Origin: SURF-24 sp964537965
GTDB lineage: Bacteria > Bacteroidota > Ignavibacteria > Ignavibacteriales > SURF-24
Assembly: GCA_964537965.1 (NCBI GenBank)
Contig: CAZIDB010000200.1
Span: forward strand, 1-8,945
DNA: 8,945 bases
Direction of reading: 5' to 3'
Under the pieces are notes generated by a model. That model saw only the letters and a program-made list of their open reading frames with translations, was not told the origin of the DNA and did no database searches. Of the stretch, positions 1-4,716 are shown piece by piece; the first letter of the stretch is position 1, and each line of letters opens with the position of its first letter. The position numbers and the translations under genes are program-made.

Positions 1-2
1 AC

Positions 3-791
3 TCGCTTTTATTTAACAGAAGTGTATTCTCAGTAGCCTTTGATATTAGAGCCGGAGATGCAGATCATTTTAACATGGTTCCTCATCCATCTTATACAAA
101 AACTACTTTTATGATCCCGGGAAATTCAAATTCATTTTATGATAAACCGATTGCAGTGCTAACCGGACCGGGTGCAGTTAGTAATGGTGATTTTGAATCC
201 TGGAGGATGAAACTTCATTCTAATACTAAACTTTTTGGAAAATCATCTTGCGGTGCATTTGCTACTTCTATTGTTTATGATTTGGATAATACGGATTGGT
301 TTTTCTATTTAACTTATGGAAACAGCTATCCTGTAAACCAACCCAAGCAATATCTGGTTCATACTGATTTGGCAATAGATGAAGAAATCTGGCTTACGAA
401 AGAAGGAGTAGTTAATGGGCAGGATGATGTGGTAAATAAAGCAGTTGAGTGGATTAAAACTTCAACATCTGTTGAAGAGCCGGAGAAATTTAAAAATGAC
501 TTTAATCTAATGCAAAATTATCCTAATCCGTTTAATGCAACAACAAAAATAAAATTTACCGTCCCAATAAAAACATTGCGATCAACTGAAGGGAGAACGT
601 CTCTACAAAATGTTAGGTTAAAAGTGTATGATGTACTTGGAAGAGAAATATCTACATTGGTTGATAAAGAAATGCTGGCTGGGACTTATGAAGTGGAGTT
701 AGATGGAGATAAATTGACAAGCGGGATTTATTTCTATAAAATTGTTTCAGATACGTTTACAGAAACTAAAAAATTTGTGTTGTTAAAATAA
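3..791 (+). CDS. S41-family peptidase with T9SS type A sorting domain (5'-truncated)
   Basis: The frame is open from the left edge (first full codon at position 3), so the true start lies outside the window. The first half resembles the end of the S41 (C-terminal processing/tricorn-like) protease domain: a hydrophobic strand PIAVLTGPGAVSNGDF puts the likely nucleophile Ser at 180-182, followed by a LFGKSSCGAF segment matching the family's GxPTxG turn, and a closing DDVVNKAVEWI helix like the usual D-x-x-x-x-A-x-x-x-(L/I) tail. From about position 501 comes a T9SS C-terminal domain: QNYPNPFN, LKVYDVLGRE, LAGTYEVELD, SGIYFYKIV and a final KKFVLLK. This implies export by the Sec system, then outer-membrane passage by T9SS with removal of the tail. 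The Lys of CtpA-type Ser-Lys dyads is not at the aligned position (Ala instead), so the IRBP/tricorn-like branch is more likely. The catalytic His would be upstream and cannot be checked. Substrate unknown. Sorting domain is secure; peptidase family is moderately secure. Confidence 0.8.
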   Translation, partial: SLLFNRSVFSVAFDIRAGDADHFNMVPHPSYTKTTFMIPGNSNSFYDKPIAVLTGPGAVSNGDFESWRMKLHSNTKLFGKSSCGAFATSIVYDLDNTDWFFYLTYGNSYPVNQPKQYLVHTDLAIDEEIWLTKEGVVNGQDDVVNKAVEWIKTSTSVEEPEKFKNDFNLMQNYPNPFNATTKIKFTVPIKTLRSTEGRTSLQNVRLKVYDVLGREISTLVDKEMLAGTYEVELDGDKLTSGIYFYKIVSDTFTETKKFVLLK

Positions 792-815
792 AATTTATTT
801 AGTTGAAATAGTGAC

Positions 816-1277
816 TTATACTTCTTGTTTTGGAAAAAGTGAATTTAATGTTAGCTCTTCTGAAGGGAAGAGGAAGATTTGAATTCCTAATAAAAGGAGT
901 AACACATCCTCAACTATTTTTTGTATTCCGATGGTTTCTCCGCCTGTTGTACTAAAGCAGCCGCAATCAATGTTTAAACCGCGGAAAAGACTTACTGTAA
1001 TTAAAACGATAAAACCAATCAAAAAGATATTTATGATAAATGCGTTTTCTTTTAATGCTACACCAAAGATAAGCAGCAAACCGGAGACGAATTCAATCCA
1101 CGGAATCAGGATAGCCATTGTGTTTATTGAGAACAGCGGGAAAATTTTATAATTGTAAATCGAGTCGGCAAAACCTGATGGATCGGAAATTTTTTCAATT
1201 CCGGCATACACAAAAACAAATCCAAGTACAAACCTTGAAGCAAGGAGAAAATATTTATTTGAAAACAACTCTTTCAT
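816..1277 (-). CDS. MauE/DoxX-family membrane protein with DCGC motif
   Basis: A 153-aa protein with four predicted membrane helices at about residues 10-26, 53-72, 79-97 and 121-137, the size and layout of DoxX/MauE small membrane proteins. The first helix has the family-typical R-F-V-L-G-F-V-F-x-Y-A-G-x-E-K-I pattern, and a loop before the last helix holds N-I-D-C-G-C-F (Cys105 and Cys107), the cysteine pair seen in MauE-like redox-associated members. MauE itself is required for methylamine dehydrogenase maturation; more generally these proteins are thought to handle thiol or electron exchange in the membrane. No methylamine genes are visible, so a mau role is not claimed. The ATG overlaps the stop of the upstream rhodanese gene (ATGA), indicating co-transcription and translational coupling. 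It converges on the S41 peptidase gene with only 24 bp between stops and no clear terminator. Family is fairly sure; the exact function is unknown. Confidence 0.8.
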   Translation of the reverse strand: MKELFSNKYFLLASRFVLGFVFVYAGIEKISDPSGFADSIYNYKIFPLFSINTMAILIPWIEFVSGLLLIFGVALKENAFIINIFLIGFIVLITVSLFRGLNIDCGCFSTTGGETIGIQKIVEDVLLLLLGIQIFLFPSEELTLNSLFPKQEV

Positions 1278-1912
1278 TTCTCACCGGTTCCTGTTGGATA
1301 ATTTGCTGCCTGCCATTCATTCCATCCTCCGAAGAAAATGAAAACATTTCTATATCCCAATTCATAAAAATATTCTGCAAGCTTTTCACTCATCTCGCAA
1401 TCATCTCCACCGCAATAAGTAATAATAGTTTTATTCTTTGGAATTGATTTTAGGATCGGATTACTTTTATCAAAACTATATTCAGGGATATTAATTGCGC
1501 CTTTAATATGTCCCTCGGCAAAATCCCATTTATCACGCGAGTCAATAAAATGTGCCATGCCTGAATTGTAAAGTTTAAGCGCCTGAGTCAGTTTTATAAA
1601 TGTGGGTTTACTTGTCTTTGGTAATGTATCTGCCTTTGTTACTGAATTATCTTCAGAAGAAATTGCTTTGGATTTTTCCAACTTTATTTTAGATGAATCA
1701 ATGGCTTTATTAATTTCATTAATATTTCTGGTATCTGCTTTTAAGTGTACAGTTTCGTCGTATTGAAAAAGAGAATCCGGTGCCCATACAATTTTTTTCT
1801 CTTCTCTTAAAAATCCTATTCCTTTTGGATTAAAATAATTATAGGCAAGACCGATAACCGAACTTAATAAAAGGATTGCAGCAAAGATTTTATAATTGAT
1901 TCTTAGTTTCAT
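1274..1912 (-). CDS. Membrane-anchored rhodanese-like domain protein
   Basis: A 212-aa protein counted from the ATG at 1912-1910. Residues about 6-25 form one hydrophobic segment (signal anchor or uncleaved signal), followed by a roughly 75-residue polar, Lys/Ser-rich linker and then a single rhodanese domain from about residue 105 to the end. Visible rhodanese landmarks are F-I-D-S-R-D (about 122-127), E-G-H-I-K-G-A-I-N-I-P (about 134-144) and the active-site loop Y-C-G-G-D-D-C with catalytic Cys167 after a buried strand (TIIT). Rhodaneses carry sulfane sulfur as a cysteine persulfide; here the domain would face the periplasm if the N-terminus is an anchor in the usual orientation. A TTG nine bases upstream (1921) is in frame but lies within a candidate -7 promoter element, so the ATG is preferred. 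No Shine-Dalgarno is seen. The gene overlaps the MauE-like gene by 4 bp. Domain is secure; the sulfur donor or acceptor is not known. Confidence 0.85.
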   Translation of the reverse strand: MKLRINYKIFAAILLLSSVIGLAYNYFNPKGIGFLREEKKIVWAPDSLFQYDETVHLKADTRNINEINKAIDSSKIKLEKSKAISSEDNSVTKADTLPKTSKPTFIKLTQALKLYNSGMAHFIDSRDKWDFAEGHIKGAINIPEYSFDKSNPILKSIPKNKTIITYCGGDDCEMSEKLAEYFYELGYRNVFIFFGGWNEWQAANYPTGTGEK

Positions 1913-1918
1913 TGGTGT

Positions 1919-1949
1919 CAAAAATAATAAAATTCATTTCCGGCAGCAA
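1919..1949 (-). promoter_or_regulatory. Candidate Bacteroidota-type promoter for the rhodanese/MauE unit
   Basis: Read on the minus strand, TATTTTTG (1926-1919) matches the TAnnTTTG -7 consensus of the Bacteroidota primary sigma factor, with a TTG 20 bp upstream (1949-1947) in the -33 position. The last G of the element lies only 6 nt before the ATG at 1912, so transcription would begin at or very near the start codon, giving a leaderless or nearly leaderless mRNA, in keeping with the absence of a Shine-Dalgarno. In AT-rich DNA such matches arise by chance, so this stays tentative. Confidence 0.35.
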
Positions 1950-2005
1950 GAATTATAAAACTTTTCGGGGTAAAAATATTGTTAGATTTATTTAAGTAAA
2001 AAGTT

Positions 2006-2027
2006 TATAATTGACTGTATAATTGAC
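2006..2027. repeat. Tandem direct repeat of TATAATTGAC, 12-bp period
   Basis: TATAATTGAC occurs at 2006-2015 and again at 2018-2027, separated by TG. It lies in the divergent intergenic region, 53 bp before the small cysteine-protein start. Each copy contains TTGAC, a sigma-70-like -35 hexamer core; the first copy is followed after 16 bp by TATTAC (2033-2038), a possible -10, and the second after 16 bp by TTGAAT (2045-2050). It may be a pair of regulator half-sites, overlapping promoters, or a chance duplication. Confidence 0.4.
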
Positions 2028-2065
2028 GAAAATATTACAGATTTTGAATTAAGAATTTTTAGGCG

Positions 2066-2072
2066 AAGGGAG
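2066..2072 (+). promoter_or_regulatory. Strong Shine-Dalgarno before the small cysteine protein
   Basis: AAGGGAG lies 7 nt before the ATG at 2080. It stands out because most genes here have weak or no Shine-Dalgarno, and it is the main evidence that the 63-aa frame is a translated gene. Confidence 0.7.
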
Positions 2073-2079
2073 TATTTTT

Positions 2080-2271
2080 ATGTCCTCGTTTTCTTGTCCG
2101 CACTTAAATTTCAGGACGGAACAGTGTGAGCGGTTAAATAAAATCTGCGTACCGGGCAGACCAGGTTGTGTTCTTGCAGGTAAAGTTCAGTTTGCTATTC
2201 CCGCCAAAGAGAGAATAAAGGAAAAAGAAAAAGAGAAACCTTCTTCAAACATAAATAAAAACAAACATTAA
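2080..2271 (+). CDS. Small four-cysteine protein of unknown function (63 aa)
   Basis: I do not recognise a named family. The start is well supported: AAGGGAG at 2066-2072 is the strongest ribosome binding site in the window, with 7 nt to the ATG. The protein has four cysteines in a compact N-terminal half (Cys6, 16, 23, 30; spacing C-x9-C-x6-C-x6-C) within C-P-H, Q-C-E-R-L, K-I-C-V-P and G-R-P-G-C-V-L; His8 follows Cys6. That arrangement suggests a bound zinc or an iron-sulfur site, or disulfides, but no metal can be deduced from sequence alone. No signal peptide or membrane segment is present, so it is probably cytoplasmic. The C-terminal third (R-I-K-E-K-E-K-E-K-P...NKNKH) is highly charged and low in complexity, probably disordered. 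It ends 20 bp before prmC on the same strand, so it is probably co-transcribed with prmC and dtd. Very unlikely to be spurious given the ribosome binding site and cysteine pattern. Confidence 0.75.
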   Translation: MSSFSCPHLNFRTEQCERLNKICVPGRPGCVLAGKVQFAIPAKERIKEKEKEKPSSNINKNKH

Positions 2272-2291
2272 CTTGTAAATAGATTTTTGAA

Positions 2292-3137
2292 ATGACGATT
2301 CTTGAAGGAATACAATTAACAACTGAATATCTTGAGAAAAAAGGTGTTGATTCTGCAAGGATGAATGCAGAGCTTATGCTTGCTAATATTCTAAAGTGCA
2401 AAAGACTTGATCTGTATCTCCAGTTCGACAAACCGTTGAAAGATGAAGAGGTGTCTTTGTATCGTGAGTATCTCAAACGGAGAAGTCAGTTTGAACCGCT
2501 GCAGTATATTCTGGGTACAGTTGAGTTTTATGGATTGGAATTTAAAGTGAATCGCTCTGTATTAATCCCAAGACCGGAAACAGAAATTCTGATTGAAACA
2601 ATACTTAACAATACTTCAAAGGATTTGTCTGTTACTATTCTTGATATTGGAACGGGCAGTGGAAACATACCAATCTGTCTTTCTAAAAATTTAACATTAG
2701 CTAAGATTTCTTCAATTGATATAAGCGGAAGCGCAATTGAACTTGCGAAGGAGAATGCTGTTCTGAACAGAGTAAATGAAAATATCACTTTTGTAAATAC
2801 CGGGATTGACGAATATACTCCTGATGAAAAATTCGATATAATTGTTTCCAACCCGCCGTATGTTTCCAAAGATGAGTATCAGAATCTTCAACCTGAGATA
2901 TTAAACTTTGAACCGATTGAAGCAGTGACCGATAATAATGATGGATTCTATTTCTACAATTTAATATCAGAGAAGGCTAAATCTCTTTTAAAGAGACCAG
3001 GCAGTTTGTATTTTGAACTTGGTGCAGAATTATTTCCTGAAGTAAAAAATATTATGGAAAGCAATGGATTTTCAAATGTTACTATTAAAAAAGACTATCT
3101 TAATATTGAAAGAGTTATTTACGGAGAATTAATTTGA
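2292..3137 (+). CDS. prmC: Peptide chain release factor N5-glutamine methyltransferase PrmC
   Basis: A 281-aa protein of normal PrmC (HemK) length. It transfers a methyl group from S-adenosylmethionine to the glutamine of the GGQ motif in release factors RF1 and RF2, which speeds peptide release. The N-terminal helical domain (about 1-75) that binds the release factor is present. The linker carries the family-diagnostic R-S-V-L-I-P-R-P-E-T-E (88-98). The Rossmann methyltransferase domain follows: SAM loop D-I-G-T-G-S-G (118-124), acidic residue at the end of strand 2 (Asp143 in SIDIS), and the catalytic glutamine-binding N-P-P-Y at 187-190, followed by E-P-I-E-A. Nothing is missing. The usual partner prfA is not next to it; a small cysteine protein sits upstream instead. 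It begins 20 bp after that gene without a clear Shine-Dalgarno, and its TGA overlaps the dtd start. Cytoplasmic. Confidence 0.96.
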   Translation: MTILEGIQLTTEYLEKKGVDSARMNAELMLANILKCKRLDLYLQFDKPLKDEEVSLYREYLKRRSQFEPLQYILGTVEFYGLEFKVNRSVLIPRPETEILIETILNNTSKDLSVTILDIGTGSGNIPICLSKNLTLAKISSIDISGSAIELAKENAVLNRVNENITFVNTGIDEYTPDEKFDIIVSNPPYVSKDEYQNLQPEILNFEPIEAVTDNNDGFYFYNLISEKAKSLLKRPGSLYFELGAELFPEVKNIMESNGFSNVTIKKDYLNIERVIYGELI

Positions 3138-3583
3138 GAGCACTTGTACAACGTGTTTCCGAAGGCGGAGTTTATGTAAGCAAAGAGAATTATTCTGCAG
3201 AAATTGGAAAAGGAATGGTTATACTTCTCGGAATTCATAATGATGATAAGGAAGAAGATATATATTTTGTAGCTGACAAATGCTGTAACCTAAGAATATT
3301 TGAAGATGAAAATGAGAAGATGAATCTTTCCTTAAAAGATATAAACGGTGAGGTGCTTATTATCTCTCAGTTCACTTTGTATGGTGATTCAAGGAGAGGA
3401 AACCGCCCTGGTTTTACGGATGCCGCCAGACCTGATAAAGCTGATGACTTCTATAAAAAATTTATTGCGCGGGTAAAAGAAAATTTAGGCGATGAGAAAG
3501 TAAAGGCAGGTATCTTCGGAGCAATGATGATGATAAAAATCATGAACGATGGTCCGGTAACAATATTGGTGGAATCAAAATAA
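3134..3583 (+). CDS. dtd: D-aminoacyl-tRNA deacylase Dtd
   Basis: A 149-aa protein, the usual DTD length. It hydrolyses D-aminoacyl-tRNA (and glycyl-tRNA-Ala) so that D-amino acids do not enter translation. Both active-site signatures are intact: S-Q-F-T-L-Y-G at 78-84 and N-D-G-P-V-T-I at 138-144, which form the dimer-interface pocket with cross-subunit Gly-Pro. R-G-N-R-P-G-F-T-D-A-A (88-98) is also typical. The N-terminus M-R-A-L-V-Q-R-V-S begins exactly where DTD proteins begin, which fixes the start at a TTG codon (3134). A GGAG at 3123-3126 with 7 nt spacing supports it. The TTG shares bases with the prmC TGA stop (TTGA), so translation is probably coupled to prmC. Cytoplasmic. Confidence 0.96.
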   Translation: MRALVQRVSEGGVYVSKENYSAEIGKGMVILLGIHNDDKEEDIYFVADKCCNLRIFEDENEKMNLSLKDINGEVLIISQFTLYGDSRRGNRPGFTDAARPDKADDFYKKFIARVKENLGDEKVKAGIFGAMMMIKIMNDGPVTILVESK

Positions 3584-3586
3584 ACT

Positions 3587-3623
3587 CATCCCTCGACTCC
3601 GCTCGGGATGCATACCATGCATC
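3587..3623. repeat. Overlapping inverted repeats after dtd
   Basis: CATCCC (3587-3592) can pair with GGGATG (3605-3610); allowing one bulged T, the stem extends to 9 bp using CGA (3594-3596) and TCG (3603-3605... shared base counted once). GATGCAT (3607-3613) can pair perfectly with ATGCATC (3617-3623) around an ACC loop. The two hairpins share bases 3607-3610 and so exclude each other. No T-run follows, which argues against a standard intrinsic terminator. The CTCGACTCCGCTCG core resembles short palindromic repeats I associate with intergenic regions of Bacteroidota-related genomes, so this may be one copy of a dispersed element. Confidence 0.55.
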
Positions 3624-3758
3624 AGCGGGAATGTATATTAAACTTAGTTTGGGATTGGAAAATGTTTTATATTGAAAATGAAAGAAGAACCAAAGTTATT
3701 TTGTTTATTATTCTAATTACTTATGAAGTGACAGTAAATTGAAAAATACAGTTTGAAT

Positions 3759-4661
3759 ATGCACTCAACTCTTTTAATATTTTTGGATGGAGTTGGGATC
3801 GGCAATCCCGATCCTGTATCAAATCCATTCTTCCGATATCATTTCAGGTTTCTGAACGATATCTTCGGTCAACCGCCGTCACTTCAAAATCAATACTTTT
3901 ATTCAAATGGAAATTATCTTTTTCCGACTGATCCATTGCTTGGTGTTGAGGGTTTACCACAAAGCGGAACAGGGCAGACATCAATATTCTGTGGAGTGAA
4001 TGCACCTCAAATTGCCGGCAGACATTTCGGACCGTTCCCGCATTCAACAACAATTGAAATACTTAAAGAAAAAAATATCTTTCATGAATTCAGAAAGCGA
4101 AAACTGAAATCAACTTTTGTGAACGCTTATCCTAAAATATTTTTTAATTATATAAAATCCGGTAAAACCAGATTAAGCACTACAACATTAAGCTGTAACT
4201 TGAGCAATATTCCTTTACATAAAGCAGAAGATGTAAGGAAAGGTAAAGCACTTACTGCAGAAATTACTGCTGAGCGATGGGTAAGAAAATTAAATTACAA
4301 ACTTCCTATAATTAAACCAGAAACTGCCGCAAGAAGATTATTAAGGATTTCTTCACAAAATCATTTTACTGCTTATGAATATTTTTTAACCGACCACCTT
4401 GGACACTGGCGTCATAAGGAAGAGATGGAACATATCCTGGATATACTTGATAGATTTTTATTTTTCATCCTGACGAACATTGACAGAAAAAATACTACTC
4501 TTATAATTTGTTCTGATCATGGCAACCTTGAAGATTTATCTATTAAGATGCATACATTAAATCCTGCTCTTACAATAACAGCGGGAAAGTATGCGAAAGA
4601 ACTTTCGGAAAGTATAAAAGATTTAACCCAGATTAAACCGGCAATAATGAAATTCTATTAG
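3759..4661 (+). CDS. Alkaline-phosphatase-superfamily metalloenzyme (iPGM/phosphopentomutase-like)
   Basis: A 300-aa protein from the ATG at 3759; an in-frame TTG at 3753 would add two residues and is less likely. Neither has a Shine-Dalgarno. All metal-site landmarks of the alkaline phosphatase superfamily appear in order: L-I-F-L-D-G-V-G (Asp10), S-G-T-G-Q-T-S (69-75, candidate nucleophile Thr74 or Ser75), T-D-H-L-G-H (211-216), C-S-D-H-G-N-L-E-D (251-259) and M-H-T-L-N-P (His265). This supports a working two-metal enzyme acting on phosphate or sulfate esters. The layout is nearest to the cofactor-independent phosphoglycerate mutase/phosphopentomutase branch, but at 300 aa it is much shorter than iPGM (about 510 aa) and lacks its inserted transferase domain; substrate cannot be inferred. 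No signal peptide or membrane segment is seen, so it is probably cytoplasmic. It lies 175 bp after dtd and 55 bp before comEC on the same strand. Superfamily is confident, function unknown. Confidence 0.82.
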   Translation: MHSTLLIFLDGVGIGNPDPVSNPFFRYHFRFLNDIFGQPPSLQNQYFYSNGNYLFPTDPLLGVEGLPQSGTGQTSIFCGVNAPQIAGRHFGPFPHSTTIEILKEKNIFHEFRKRKLKSTFVNAYPKIFFNYIKSGKTRLSTTTLSCNLSNIPLHKAEDVRKGKALTAEITAERWVRKLNYKLPIIKPETAARRLLRISSQNHFTAYEYFLTDHLGHWRHKEEMEHILDILDRFLFFILTNIDRKNTTLIICSDHGNLEDLSIKMHTLNPALTITAGKYAKELSESIKDLTQIKPAIMKFY

Positions 4662-4662
4662 A

Positions 4663-4684
4663 GATTGATTTTAATAAATCAATC
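4663..4684. terminator. Perfect 9-bp hairpin just after the phosphatase-superfamily gene
   Basis: GATTGATTT (4663-4671) and AAATCAATC (4676-4684) are exact reverse complements around a TAAT loop, starting 1 nt after the TAG stop. The stem is AT-rich and the following bases (CGGTAATAAATTTCC) lack a proper T-run, so it would be a weak terminator; a 3'-end stabilising or intercistronic hairpin limiting read-through to comEC is equally possible. Confidence 0.35.
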
Positions 4685-4716
4685 CGGTAATAAATTTCCA
4701 ATTCAGGATAAACTAA

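Noticed and set aside
931..1447. Open frames on the + strand across the MauE-like and rhodanese genes
   Set aside because: They lie opposite two well-supported minus-strand genes, have no recognisable motif or ribosome binding site, and their composition is that of an antisense frame.
2006..2027. The tandem repeat as a CRISPR remnant
   Set aside because: Only two 10-bp copies with a 2-bp gap; no spacer structure and no cas genes.
2195..2869. Minus-strand open frames opposite the small cysteine protein gene and prmC
   Set aside because: prmC motifs are intact on the other strand and these frames show no family features.
3678..3716. A 12-codon open frame (MKEEPKLFCLLF) before the phosphatase-superfamily gene, considered as a leader peptide
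   Set aside because: Very short, no ribosome binding site, and no residue run suggesting amino-acid attenuation.
3844..4053. Minus-strand open frame opposite the phosphatase-superfamily gene
   Set aside because: Antisense to conserved catalytic motifs, with no supporting signal.
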